Below, piece by piece: positions 52,951 through 61,733 of a DNA stretch of 64,000 bases. Positions within the stretch are counted from its first letter, which is position 1. Every line of letters begins with the position of its first letter. This DNA is from Bacillus salacetis. GTDB taxonomy: Bacteria; Bacillota; Bacilli; Bacillales; Bacillaceae_B. The notes beneath the pieces were generated by a model. That model saw nothing but the letters and a program-made list of their open reading frames with translations. It made no database searches and was not told the DNA's origin. The position numbers and the translations under genes are program-made. Location of the stretch: the NCBI RefSeq assembly GCF_003581585.1, contig NZ_QXIR01000016.1, positions 1-64,000 on the forward strand. The letters are read 5' to 3'.

Positions 52951-53952
52951 ATGAAACTGTTATTGCTTGGTGGAACATCTTTTTTAGGAAAGCATATTGC
53001 CGAGGCGGCACTTGCCAACGGGCATGAAGTGACTTTGTTCAATCGCGGCAAAACCAATCCCCATCTGTTTCCGGAAGCTGAGAAGTTAACAGGCGACCGT
53101 GAAAAAGGTGAACTGGACGCCTTAAAGAAAGGCCAATGGGATGCGGTCATTGACACATCCGGATATACTCCGGGTAAAGTAGAGCAGAGTGCCTCGTTGT
53201 TAAAGGGCAGGATAAACCGATACATATTCATCTCTTCCATATCGGTTTATAAGGATTTTTTGACTGGAGAGGCTCAGGAAGAGGATGAAACGGGCACTCT
53301 TGATGAACCGGAGACCGAAGAGGTGAATGGTGAGACATATGGTCCGCTGAAGGCTTTGTGTGAACAAAGACTGGAAGGGGTCCTCCCTGGTAAAACCCTG
53401 AACATCAGACCTGGATTGATTGTCGGTCCGGATGATACCACAGACAGGTTCACCTACTGGGTCCAGCGTTTCTCGGAAGGCGGGAAAGTGCTTGTTCCAG
53501 GAAGTAAGGAAAGGGTCATCCAATGGGTTGATGTACGTGACCTCGCCCAGTGGATCATCCTCATGGCAGAAGAACGGGAAGCGGGGACTTATAATGTGAC
53601 TGGCCCCCGCCAAAGATACAGTATGAAAGAGTTTGTGGAAGATTTGCTTTATATAGCGCCTCAAGATACAGAAACGGCATGGGTGGAGGATGCCTTTTTG
53701 GTGGATCGCAAGGTTGGTCCATTTGTGCAGCTTCCCTTATGGATACCGGTAAATGAGCAGTACCCAGATGGCTTTATCTTAGCTGATTATTCCAAAGCTT
53801 TAAAGAAAGGGCTTGTTCTCCGTAATCCGAGGGAAACCATTAAGGATACACTGAGTTGGATAGGCGCAAGAGGCAAGGTGGATTTGAAGGCGGGATTGAC
53901 CCGTGAGGAGGAGGCAGACCTTTTAAGCAGATGGTCTGTAGTTGAACAGTAG
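52951..53952 (+). CDS. NAD-dependent epimerase/dehydratase family protein
   Basis: A 333-residue extended SDR. The N-terminal dinucleotide motif is LLLGGTSFLGKHIAEAA; a YGPLKALCE segment takes the place of the usual Y-x3-K, and LNIRPGLIVGPDD is typical of the extended family. Substrate is unknown. AAGGAGGGTG supports ATG 52951 rather than the frame extension at 52921. The terminator downstream indicates it ends this short operon. Confidence 0.85.
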   Translation: MKLLLLGGTSFLGKHIAEAALANGHEVTLFNRGKTNPHLFPEAEKLTGDREKGELDALKKGQWDAVIDTSGYTPGKVEQSASLLKGRINRYIFISSISVYKDFLTGEAQEEDETGTLDEPETEEVNGETYGPLKALCEQRLEGVLPGKTLNIRPGLIVGPDDTTDRFTYWVQRFSEGGKVLVPGSKERVIQWVDVRDLAQWIILMAEEREAGTYNVTGPRQRYSMKEFVEDLLYIAPQDTETAWVEDAFLVDRKVGPFVQLPLWIPVNEQYPDGFILADYSKALKKGLVLRNPRETIKDTLSWIGARGKVDLKAGLTREEEADLLSRWSVVEQ

Positions 53953-53969
53953 TATATAAGTAACAACTC

Positions 53970-54015
53970 CCGCAACCGGTTATAGTAAAGGTTGCGGTTT
54001 CTCTTTCTTGTTTTT
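53970..54015 (+). terminator. Terminator of the epimerase gene
   Basis: CCGCAACC/GGTTGCGG, then a T-rich tract ending TTTTTT. Confidence 0.82.
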
Positions 54016-54135
54016 TAGAGAAAGCATTTTATTACCTTCTTTTTACATTATAGAGATATAATAATAGGGAAGATTTACTTATTCCCAAATAGGGTAATAA
54101 AGAACTAAAGGCTGATTTTGAAAGGAGAATTTTTG

Positions 54136-55035
54136 ATGGACTATAAAAATATCACTGTAGCTGGAAGCGGTGTTTTGGGAAGCCAGATCGCCTTCCAAAC
54201 AGCATTCAAAGGTTTTAATGTTTCGGTCTATGATATCAGTGATGAAGCAGTAGAAAAGGCAAAAGACAGAGTTGAAGATCTTAAGCCGAGATATCAGGAA
54301 GACCTTGGTGCATCACAGGAGGAACTGGATGCGGCCGTTGAACGGATGTCCTTCTTTTCTGATTTAGGGAAAGCTGTGGAGGACGCAGACTTAGTGATTG
54401 AAGCGGTTCCTGAAGTAGTGAAGATCAAGACTGACTTCTATGAAAAATTGGGGCAAGCTGCACCGGAAAAAACAGTATTTGCGACAAATTCCTCTACATT
54501 ACTGCCCAGCCAATTTGCTGAAGCAACTGGACGCCCGGAAAAGTTCCTGGCGCTGCACTTCGCGAATGAAATCTGGAAGAACAATACTGCTGAGGTCATG
54601 AAGCATCCAGGTACAGATAAGGATGTCTTCAATGATTTGCTGGAATTTGCCAAGGCAATCGGAATGGTCGCCCTGCCTTTACACAAAGAGCAGCCGGGAT
54701 ATATCTTGAATTCTCTATTGGTGCCTTTCCTGGAAGCGGGACAGATGCTGCTTGTTAAAGAGGTGGCAGATCCCCAAACCATTGATAAGACCTGGATGAT
54801 AGCCACAGGATCCCCGAAAGGTCCATTTGCAATCCTGGACATTGTCGGCATTACCACGGCATATAACATTTCAAATGCCAAAGCAGAAGCAACGGGGTCT
54901 GAAGAATTCGCCAAGCTTGCTGCTGTCCTGAAAACAGAGTATATCGACAAAGGAAAACTCGGCAGGGAGACAGGGGAAGGGTTCTATACTTACCCAAATC
55001 CTGCCTATGAAGACCCTGATTTTCTGAAGGGGTAA
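54136..55035 (+). CDS. 3-hydroxyacyl-CoA dehydrogenase
   Basis: A 299-residue NAD-dependent enzyme oxidising 3-hydroxyacyl-CoA. Rossmann motif VAGSGVLGSQIAFQTAF at the N-terminus; LVIEAVPEVVKIKTDFY and FATNSSTLLPSQFA are typical; the C-terminal domain has GYILNSLLVPFLEAG and GEGFYTYPNPAY. It is a single-domain form, as in 3-hydroxybutyryl-CoA dehydrogenases, not fused with a hydratase. AAAGGAG supports ATG 54136. No other fatty-acid genes are adjacent. Confidence 0.88.
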   Translation: MDYKNITVAGSGVLGSQIAFQTAFKGFNVSVYDISDEAVEKAKDRVEDLKPRYQEDLGASQEELDAAVERMSFFSDLGKAVEDADLVIEAVPEVVKIKTDFYEKLGQAAPEKTVFATNSSTLLPSQFAEATGRPEKFLALHFANEIWKNNTAEVMKHPGTDKDVFNDLLEFAKAIGMVALPLHKEQPGYILNSLLVPFLEAGQMLLVKEVADPQTIDKTWMIATGSPKGPFAILDIVGITTAYNISNAKAEATGSEEFAKLAAVLKTEYIDKGKLGRETGEGFYTYPNPAYEDPDFLKG

Positions 55036-55089
55036 TAAATTGAAAGAGGCATGCCCTGGTGGCTGCCTCTTTTATGTTGGCATATTCGC

Positions 55090-55142
55090 TTTAGCGCTTT
55101 AAAGCAGGCGGGGACTGTCCCCGGCTGCTTTAAAGCGCTAAA
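55090..55142. repeat. Palindromic repeat, GGGGACTGTCCCC type, copy 2
   Basis: A 53-bp near-perfect palindrome from TTTAGCGCTTTAAAG to CTTTAAAGCGCTAAA with the GGGGACTGTCCCC centre of the copy at 40067. It lies between convergent genes and could also act as a transcription stop. Confidence 0.8.
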
Positions 55143-55156
55143 GGCTGCCTTTTGAT

Positions 55157-56605
55157 TTATAAGATTGGAGATAATAGCCTGGAAATCGATTCTTTGAAAC
55201 GGATCCATAGCGGCCGTTTTAAGTATTCTTCCGTGCTGAGTTCCCTCGATAGATGAATATCTTTGAGGAAGATGGAACCCAGCTCCCTTGAAAGCTCGAT
55301 ATCGTAAATGAAGGCATTGACTTCAAAGTTCAGCCTGAAACTGCGGACGTCGATATTCGCGGTGCCCACAGAAGAAATCTTACTGTCGACGACAATCGTT
55401 TTAGCATGGATGAAGCCGTTCTCGTAGATATAAATCCTGGCACCTGCTTTCAGCATTTCTCCAATATATGAGAATGTTGCCCAGTAGACGAACATATGGT
55501 CAGGCTTATTGGGAATCATGATCCGGACATCGATTCCGGAAAGAGCTGCAATTCTCAGTGAGTCCAGAAGACTGGCATCTGGAATGAAGTAGGGTGTCTG
55601 GATGTAGATGGATTCCTTCGCAGAAGAAATCATTTTGATATAGCCATTCTTGATCTGCTCCCATTCTGAATCCGGTCCGCTGGTGACAATCTGCACCCCT
55701 GCGTTTCCAGTGAACTTGGCCGTCGGGAAGTACCTGTGCTCCAAGTGGATATCCCTTGAAGCTGAAGCCTGGTTCCAATCGAGGATGAACCTGGTCTGCA
55801 TGGCGAGGACCGCGCTGCCTTCCAGTCTCAAATGAGTATCCCGCCAGTAACCGAATCTCGGGTTCAGTCCCAGATATTCGTCCCCGACATTAAATCCGCC
55901 GACATATCCAATGATTCCATCGATGATGACAAGTTTCCTGTGATTCCGGTAGTTCAAGCGCGGATTGATATATGGAATCCTTGATGGGAAAAAGACTTCC
56001 ACTTCCCCGCCGGCTTGGATCAACTCACGAAAGAAACGCTTATTCAATGTCCGCGATCCCATTTCATCATACAAAACCCGGACCTTTACCCCCTGCCTTG
56101 CTTTTTCCGTCAGGGCAGTCAGGATTCTTTTGCCGAGCGCATCCCTGCGCAGTATATAATATTGAAAATGTATGTGGTTTTTAGCAGCTTTTATATCTTT
56201 TAACAGTGCATCGAATTTGTCTTCCCCATGCGTATAGACTGTAATGTCATTATCCTGGGTCAGGACTGCTTCGTTATTCATCAAGTGCATATAAATCATC
56301 TCTTTATTCGTGCCGATGGTGCTGTCCTTGAAGGAAAACGAATCGCCTTTGATTTCATTGACTTGTCTCGAAATCAGCTCTTCTATGCCGATTTTCTTCA
56401 TTTCATCCCACTGAAACAAGCGTTTCCTCGTGAGATTCTGTCCAAACACCAAGTACATGATGAACCCCAGTACCGGTATAAACACCAAGACCATCAGCCA
56501 GGCCCAGGTAGCACCGGCATCCCGTCTTTCCAAAAAAACGACGACACAGGCGAAGGCAATATTCAGCACTAAAAAGATTCCAAGCAAAATAGACAGGATA
56601 TCCAT
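55157..56605 (-). CDS. cls: Cardiolipin synthase
   Basis: A 482-residue phospholipase-D-family enzyme that joins two phosphatidylglycerols into cardiolipin. Two N-terminal membrane segments (about 3-22 and 34-53) are followed by two HKD motifs: NHRKLVIIDGIIG at about 220 and HAKTIVVDSKISSVGTAN at about 398. Length and layout match bacterial Cls. The start at 56605 is supported by GAGGGGAATTAT. Convergent with the dehydrogenase gene and separated by the palindromic repeat. Confidence 0.94.
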   Translation of the reverse strand: MDILSILLGIFLVLNIAFACVVVFLERRDAGATWAWLMVLVFIPVLGFIMYLVFGQNLTRKRLFQWDEMKKIGIEELISRQVNEIKGDSFSFKDSTIGTNKEMIYMHLMNNEAVLTQDNDITVYTHGEDKFDALLKDIKAAKNHIHFQYYILRRDALGKRILTALTEKARQGVKVRVLYDEMGSRTLNKRFFRELIQAGGEVEVFFPSRIPYINPRLNYRNHRKLVIIDGIIGYVGGFNVGDEYLGLNPRFGYWRDTHLRLEGSAVLAMQTRFILDWNQASASRDIHLEHRYFPTAKFTGNAGVQIVTSGPDSEWEQIKNGYIKMISSAKESIYIQTPYFIPDASLLDSLRIAALSGIDVRIMIPNKPDHMFVYWATFSYIGEMLKAGARIYIYENGFIHAKTIVVDSKISSVGTANIDVRSFRLNFEVNAFIYDIELSRELGSIFLKDIHLSRELSTEEYLKRPLWIRFKESISRLLSPIL

Positions 56606-56645
56606 ATAATTCCCCTCTGAACTTTGTAATAGGATGTTTTCGTAT

Positions 56646-56740
56646 TAATTGCTGCTTTCGGAAAAATCGCTGGAGCCGTATTTTCCCCCTTCGATACTAT
56701 AAGATTTATTTCTCATAGGGACTACAGCTCTTTTCTTTCT
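56646..56740 (+). repeat. Dispersed intergenic repeat, copy B (short)
   Basis: Begins ATTGCTGCTTTCGGAAAAATC and keeps the CAGCTCTTTTCTTTC block, but lacks the AGCAACAAAGTTTACG end seen in copies A and C. Confidence 0.6.
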
Positions 56741-56760
56741 TTACAAGGCTCTTTTCGCAA

Positions 56761-56930
56761 ATTGCTGCTGTCGGGGAAATCCCAGGTGCCGGACTTTCCC
56801 CTGCATTTCGAATTTCTTACTCGAAAAAGGGAAAGCAGCTCTTTTCTTTCAAACATACCAGGGTTTTCTTCGGTGAATTACCAGGAGATCTGTTCTGGAT
56901 AGATATCAAATAGCAACAAAGTTTACGAAA
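56761..56930 (+). repeat. Dispersed intergenic repeat, copy C (about 170 bp)
   Basis: Full-length counterpart of the copy at 45595-45764, with CCCAGGTGCCGGACTTTCCC, CAGCTCTTTTCTTTC and the same AGCAACAAAGTTTACGAAA end, all in the same order and orientation. Confidence 0.75.
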
Positions 56931-57210
56931 CAAAAAACTTTTGAAATTTATATTAACAGTAGCAGAGTTTATGATAAGAGCCCTGAATCATGGTGATTGC
57001 TTATACATAGTCATTCTATCATAACGGATGGTGTAATTCCGTTTCCTTCCATGTAAACTTTTCCTATAGTACTTATACGATTTAAGACCCTTAGTATATT
57101 CCCTTCCCATTGTCCTGATAACATACAATAATAATTTCCTACATATGATGTAACAGCAGCGGACATTCGCTGTTTTATTGAATACCACACTACCTGAGGG
57201 AGGGAAGGGA

Positions 57211-58593
57211 ATGGACAGTTTAGCTTTGCTTGCCAATATTGCAGCTTTTCTCATCATTGCAGGCATCCTCTTTTATATGCAGAAAAAACACCTGTCTTTC
57301 TCCAAGAGAGTCTTTGCAGCCTTAGGCTTGGGGATTGTTTTCGGATTTGCCCTGCAGTGGCTGTACAGTCCCGGCGATGAAACCCTGGCACAGTCCATCG
57401 ATTGGTATAACATTGTCGGCATCGGTTATATCAAGCTTTTGCAAATGGTTGTCATGCCTCTTGTCTTTGTATCGATTCTTTCTGCTTTTACCAAGCTTAA
57501 GCTCGGGAATAACCTGGGGAAAATTGCGGCTCTGATCATTGGGCTCCTGGTCGGGACAACGGCCATTGCAGCGGTCGTCGGTATTGCCGCTGCGCAGGGA
57601 TTTGGACTTGAAGCCATTCAAATTGAGCAGGGAGATGCAGAGGCAGCCAGGGGACTCCAGCTGGAAGAGCGTTCAGCCGCGATGGAGGACCAAAGTTATC
57701 CGCAGCGGATCCTCGAGCTCCTGCCAGCCAATCCATTTCTTGACTTTACAGGGGAGCGCGCCACTTCCACAATTGCCGTAGTGATATTTGCTGCTTTCTT
57801 GGGTGTCGCCTATCTGGGGGTCTACCGTAAAGAACAGGAAACAGCGGAGTTCTTTAAGAAAATCATCGATGCTGTATATGCTGTTATCATGCGCGTGGTG
57901 AAATTGGTGCTCCGTCTTACGCCATATGGTGTCTTTGCCATTATGGCGAAAACGGTCGCGACAAGTGACTTTGACGCGATATTGAAGCTCGGGAAATTTG
58001 TGGCTGCATCATATGCCGCATTGATTGTTATGCTGGCCATTCACTTGATTCTGCTTACACGGGCCGGATTGAATCCGATCACTTATTTGAAAAAAGCATT
58101 CCCGGTCCTCACCTTTGCTTTTACTTCCCGTTCAAGTGCCGGTACCTTGCCTTTAACGATTAATGCTCAAACAAAACATATGGGAGTGTCCGAAGGGATT
58201 GCCAATTTCTCCGGTTCATTTGGATTATCCATCGGGCAAAATGGCTGTGCAGGTGTCTACCCGGCGATGCTGGCCGTCATGATTGCACCGACAGTGGGCA
58301 TCAACCCGATGACGCCATCGTTTATTTTTACCCTCATCGTTATTGTCGCCATCAGTTCGTTTGGGGTTGCCGGTGTCGGTGGCGGGGCAACCTTTGCCGC
58401 AATCCTTGTGCTCTCAGCCATGGATTTGCCGATTGCGCTTGCGGGTCTGCTGATATCGATCGAGCCGCTGATCGACATGGGGCGGACAGCTGTCAATGTC
58501 AGCGGTGCCATGACCTCAGGGTTGATTACAAGTAAAGTGACCAAAGAGTTAGATACTGCTGTGTATGATGATCCGAATGCAGTAGAGGGATGA
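57211..58593 (+). CDS. tcyP: L-cystine sodium symporter TcyP
   Basis: A 460-residue transporter of the dicarboxylate/amino acid:cation symporter family, closest in pattern to TcyP (YhcL), which imports cystine. About nine hydrophobic segments; the family's serine-rich hairpin is FTSRSSAGTLPLTI and the later motif is GVGGGATFAAILVLSAMDLP. GAGGGAGGGAAGGG supports ATG 57211. In B. subtilis tcyP is repressed by CymR when cysteine is plentiful; I could not confirm a CymR site here. Confidence 0.92.
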   Translation: MDSLALLANIAAFLIIAGILFYMQKKHLSFSKRVFAALGLGIVFGFALQWLYSPGDETLAQSIDWYNIVGIGYIKLLQMVVMPLVFVSILSAFTKLKLGNNLGKIAALIIGLLVGTTAIAAVVGIAAAQGFGLEAIQIEQGDAEAARGLQLEERSAAMEDQSYPQRILELLPANPFLDFTGERATSTIAVVIFAAFLGVAYLGVYRKEQETAEFFKKIIDAVYAVIMRVVKLVLRLTPYGVFAIMAKTVATSDFDAILKLGKFVAASYAALIVMLAIHLILLTRAGLNPITYLKKAFPVLTFAFTSRSSAGTLPLTINAQTKHMGVSEGIANFSGSFGLSIGQNGCAGVYPAMLAVMIAPTVGINPMTPSFIFTLIVIVAISSFGVAGVGGGATFAAILVLSAMDLPIALAGLLISIEPLIDMGRTAVNVSGAMTSGLITSKVTKELDTAVYDDPNAVEG

Positions 58594-58604
58594 GGTATCA
58601 ATGA

Positions 58605-58636
58605 AGACCTGCCCGGGGCTGCCGGGCGGGTCTTTG
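58605..58636 (+). terminator. Terminator of tcyP
   Basis: AGACCTGCCCGG/CCGGGCGGGTCT, a 12-bp stem, then TTTG. Confidence 0.8.
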
Positions 58637-58902
58637 CTGCGTTTGAGGGCTTGGCTCCTGTTTATAAAGGCCGGGATGACCAATAGAGGTTCTTATAATA
58701 CAAAAATCAGAGAGATGGCTCAGGTGTTCTCATGGCTGCTTCATAAGGCTGAAACCGGAGAGAACCTCAGTGCATGGTGCCTCGTAACACACCCATACAA
58801 CTGACAATACAAATAAAATCACCCCAGCCCCACTCATAATATTGAGTAAGAAAAACCATCTTTCAAGAAGCCGGATTATTGGCATTCACCCCCCCAAAAA
58901 AA

Positions 58903-58934
58903 TAAAAAAACGAAACCCCAAAAGGAGTTTCGTT
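58903..58934 (-). terminator. Terminator of the DUF819 gene
   Basis: On the minus strand AACGAAAC...GTTTCGTT followed by TTTTTATTTTTTT. Confidence 0.88.
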
Positions 58935-58952
58935 CATGAAAAGCCAGCATTA

Positions 58953-60155
58953 CTAAAAATAAAAACTGCTGACCCACTCAGCGAGCATGGCACAGGCGAC
59001 GGCGGCATATGTTCCGACGACATTGCCCATGATACCCATCAGCAATCCTACAGGCGCAAGGGAAGGCTGGAATACAGAGGCGACGACCGGTGCTGAGCTT
59101 GTACCGCCGATATTTCCTTGAGAACCAACCGCCACAAAGAACAAAGGAGCGCGAAGCAACCTTGCAGCAAGGAAAATAATAAAGACGTGAATCGCAAGCC
59201 ATACGATGCCCATCAATACATATTGAGGAGCTTCAACAACATAGGCAAGGTCTGCCTTTGCCCCGATGGTAGCCAGCAGGATATAAATCCCCGCGTAACC
59301 AACTTTGCTGGCTCCGTAGTTTTCCAATTTGCTTACTTTGGTGAAGGAAAGCAGGATTCCGACAGCCGAGATGATCATGATGGTCCAGGTGCCGGCAGAA
59401 AGGACTGAAGTTTCAGGCAGTGTTTCTGCGAAAATCCGGACTACGTATGCCACACCGAATCCAAGACCGAGAATGGCCGCCAGCTGCGGCACATCGATTG
59501 GACGGGAGTTTTTACGCTGCAGCTCGCCCATATCTTCGTTCACTTTTTGGATGATGGAATTGTCCGCTTTATTCCATTTGTTGAATTTATGCTGGAAGCT
59601 CGCAAGGAAAATCATGATACCCATCCAGCCGTAACCGACTACCGTGTCTACGACAATGATCGGAGACAGGACAAAATCCGGTGTGCCTGTCGCTTCTATA
59701 AGGGCCGCCATGTTGGCACTTCCGCCGATCCAGCTTCCGGCAAGTGCAGCGACTCCGGTCCATGCTTCCTCAGGAAGGAAGGGCTGGAAAATGGCCAGGG
59801 CAATAGGTCCGCCGATGATGACGCCGACTGTCCCGGCCAGGAACATCATAATTGCTTTGGGCCCCAGCTTGAGCGTTGCCGGCACATTTGCCGAAAGCAG
59901 CAGCAAAAGCAGTCCCACTGGCAATATGTAAGTGGACACAAAGCTGTATAAGTCAGAGCTGTCCGGAATAATGCCGACCGTAGTCGAAAGCATTGGGATG
60001 AAATACGTCCATATCAAAGGAGGAGCATAATGAAAAAACTTTTGCAGAAAAGGATTTTTCGATTCTCCTAAGACGAAAATCAGGCCGACCACGGCTGCCA
60101 GATATGCAAAGATGGCCATGGGGTCCTGAATCAATGGTGTAGAGAAAAATACCAT
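58953..60155 (-). CDS. DUF819 membrane protein (YjcL-like)
   Basis: A 400-residue protein with about ten or eleven hydrophobic segments and the DUF819 pattern (TYFIPMLSTTVGIIPDSS, SWIGGSANMAALIEATG, GSQGNIGGTSSAPVVA). Its glycine-rich repeats resemble those of secondary transporters, and a carboxylate or amino acid transporter is possible, but no substrate is established for the family. AGGAGGTAACAAGA precedes ATG 60155. A catabolite-repression-like site lies upstream. Confidence 0.88.
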   Translation of the reverse strand: MVFFSTPLIQDPMAIFAYLAAVVGLIFVLGESKNPFLQKFFHYAPPLIWTYFIPMLSTTVGIIPDSSDLYSFVSTYILPVGLLLLLLSANVPATLKLGPKAIMMFLAGTVGVIIGGPIALAIFQPFLPEEAWTGVAALAGSWIGGSANMAALIEATGTPDFVLSPIIVVDTVVGYGWMGIMIFLASFQHKFNKWNKADNSIIQKVNEDMGELQRKNSRPIDVPQLAAILGLGFGVAYVVRIFAETLPETSVLSAGTWTIMIISAVGILLSFTKVSKLENYGASKVGYAGIYILLATIGAKADLAYVVEAPQYVLMGIVWLAIHVFIIFLAARLLRAPLFFVAVGSQGNIGGTSSAPVVASVFQPSLAPVGLLMGIMGNVVGTYAAVACAMLAEWVSSFYF

Positions 60156-60197
60156 TCTTGTTACCTCCTATTCTTTAAGTACGATGCCATCATAACA

Positions 60198-60214
60198 TGG
60201 AAGCGCTTAAACCA
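60198..60214 (-). promoter_or_regulatory. Weak candidate cre site upstream of the DUF819 gene
   Basis: TGGAAGCGCTTAAACCA matches the CcpA cre consensus TGWAANCGNTNWCA at 12 of 14 positions. It is 43 bp upstream of the start codon, where CcpA would repress. Chance matches at this level are common. Confidence 0.3.
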
Positions 60215-60370
60215 ATTGAATTTTAAAAAGGAGAAATAATCCGAAGATTGTTTTATTTGAAAAGCTTTAAAGCAGCCAAGTTCCGAATGACATAAAATTG
60301 ACATGAAAAAAGAGCAGGATTCTTTTGGGTAATGCCGAATTCAGATTGGTAAAGGATAGGTGATTAGGAA

Positions 60371-60958
60371 ATGACGGTAATATATATGGTCAGGCATGCA
60401 CATTCCGTCTTTAACCTGGAAGAGGAAGAGACAAGAAGTTTATCGGTCCGGGGAATGGCTGATGCAGAACGGGTGAAGGAAGTCCTTATGAAAGAGAAAA
60501 TCGATGCGATTTACTCCAGTTCATATACACGGGCCATCCAAACCGTTCAGCCCCTGGCAGATGGTCTCCGCCTGAATATCCAGGCAGATGAGCGTTTCCG
60601 GGAAAGGGACCTGGCAGCAAAGGATTTTGTTCTGGAAGATCCCGAGCACGCCATGCAGAGAGTGTTTGCCGAACCGGATCACACTTTTCCAGGCGGCGAA
60701 AGCAACAATGAGGTGAAGGCAAGAGGGACTGCTGCTTTGAAGGAGATACTGATGAAGCATAAGGGTAAGAATGTTGCTGTCGGTATCCATGGACACGCCA
60801 TGACCATTATCATGGGTGCATTTGATCCTGCTTATGGTTCTCTTGAGTTTTGGCGGGGAACGACGAAACCGGACATATATAAGCTGAACTTTGAAGGGGA
60901 AAAGCTTGTGGATGTCAGCCGGTTGTGGGAAGCCTCCCTTTTGGAAGAAAGGGTATGA
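60371..60958 (+). CDS. Histidine phosphatase family protein
   Basis: A 195-residue member of the phosphoglycerate-mutase-like superfamily. The phosphorylated histidine is in MVRHAHS at residue 8 and the second catalytic histidine in GIHGHAMTII at about 140; FRERDLAAKDF and FPGGESNNEV supply the other active-site residues. The substrate is unknown. It overlaps the Nudix gene by four bases, suggesting linked roles in phosphate-ester clean-up. Confidence 0.9.
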   Translation: MTVIYMVRHAHSVFNLEEEETRSLSVRGMADAERVKEVLMKEKIDAIYSSSYTRAIQTVQPLADGLRLNIQADERFRERDLAAKDFVLEDPEHAMQRVFAEPDHTFPGGESNNEVKARGTAALKEILMKHKGKNVAVGIHGHAMTIIMGAFDPAYGSLEFWRGTTKPDIYKLNFEGEKLVDVSRLWEASLLEERV

Positions 60959-61461
60959 GCAGGACAGTGAAGGTACAGTGGGGAAGCGGCCGCGTGGAAT
61001 TGACTTGGAGTGATGCCGCGCAACTCCCTCCGCTTGAAAAGATCACCAGTGTGCATGGCTGCTGTTTTCATCAGGGCAAAGTCCTGCTTGTGAATATTAA
61101 GGGCAGGGGATTTAACTTTCCAGGTGGTCATGTTGAAGGAGGGGAGACCCCGGAGCAAGCGTTTCACCGGGAAGTGCTTGAAGAAGGATGGGTTAAAGGG
61201 AGGGTCCGCCATGTTGGCATGATCAAGGTCAGCCACAGGAACAACCCTCAATTTGATCCCAAAGGAAAGTACCCATTGATTGGGTACCAGGTTTTTTACC
61301 GGATGGATATTGAAGAGATGCTGCCATTTCAAAGGAACAATGAGTCGTCATGCCGGATTTGGGCAGAACCTTCCGAGGTCCCGTATGTAATCAATGACCA
61401 TGAATTAGCGTTGGAAGCGTTGAATGAAGCGGTAAAAGGTGGTTTAAATACCGTAATTTAA
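60955..61461 (+). CDS. Nudix hydrolase
   Basis: A 168-residue pyrophosphohydrolase with a Nudix box from GGHVEGGE to REVLEEG, matching G-x5-E-x7-REU-x-EE-x-G-U. An N-terminal strand region precedes it. Substrate unknown; nucleoside diphosphate derivatives are typical. It begins in the stop of the phosphatase gene (ATGA), so translation is coupled. Its 3' end overlaps a small minus-strand gene by 18 bp. Confidence 0.92.
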   Translation: MSRTVKVQWGSGRVELTWSDAAQLPPLEKITSVHGCCFHQGKVLLVNIKGRGFNFPGGHVEGGETPEQAFHREVLEEGWVKGRVRHVGMIKVSHRNNPQFDPKGKYPLIGYQVFYRMDIEEMLPFQRNNESSCRIWAEPSEVPYVINDHELALEALNEAVKGGLNTVI

Positions 61462-61602
61462 TACAAGCAGCAAGACACAAGTGATCATTGTTATTCCAAT
61501 CATCATGTATAGGAAATCGACCAAGTTATCAAGCATGGCTGTCTTTTGTTTCTCGCGCCGGTAGCCTTTTGGTGCGCGGCGGGAAGGTTTTGCAGAGCGC
61601 AT
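61444..61602 (-). CDS. Small basic membrane protein, 52 residues
   Basis: AAGGGGGAATACC precedes ATG 61602. The peptide starts with a strongly basic segment (RSAKPSRRAPKGYRREKQK) and continues with a single hydrophobic helix of about 20 residues (FLYMMIGITMITCVLLLVL). No family recognised. It ends inside the convergent Nudix gene. The good ribosome site and topology make it likely to be real. Confidence 0.6.
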   Translation of the reverse strand: MRSAKPSRRAPKGYRREKQKTAMLDNLVDFLYMMIGITMITCVLLLVLNYGI

Positions 61603-61701
61603 TGGTATTCCCCCTTAATGTCTTCTTTTATTATTACACAAGGTTCGACAAAAAGGCGCAAAATCCTTCCTGATCATGAAAAAATAACCATAATTATAAA
61701 G

Positions 61702-61727
61702 AAAAACGCCCGTATAAACGGACGTTT
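61702..61727 (-). terminator. Terminator of the CBS gene
   Basis: On the minus strand AAACGTCCG/CGGGCGTTT (one mismatch) followed by TTC. Confidence 0.65.
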
Positions 61728-61733
61728 CCCTGA

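Larger units (their letters stand above)
56606..57210. other. Intergenic region with two copies of a dispersed repeat
   Basis: No gene is supported. 56646-56740 and 56761-56930 are related to each other and to 45595-45764. The last 200 bp presumably hold the tcyP promoter, but I cannot assign its elements. Confidence 0.6.
58594..58952. other. Intergenic region between convergent tcyP and DUF819 genes
   Basis: Contains the two terminators listed next and no supported gene; the roughly 270 bp between them hold nothing I recognise. Confidence 0.6.
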
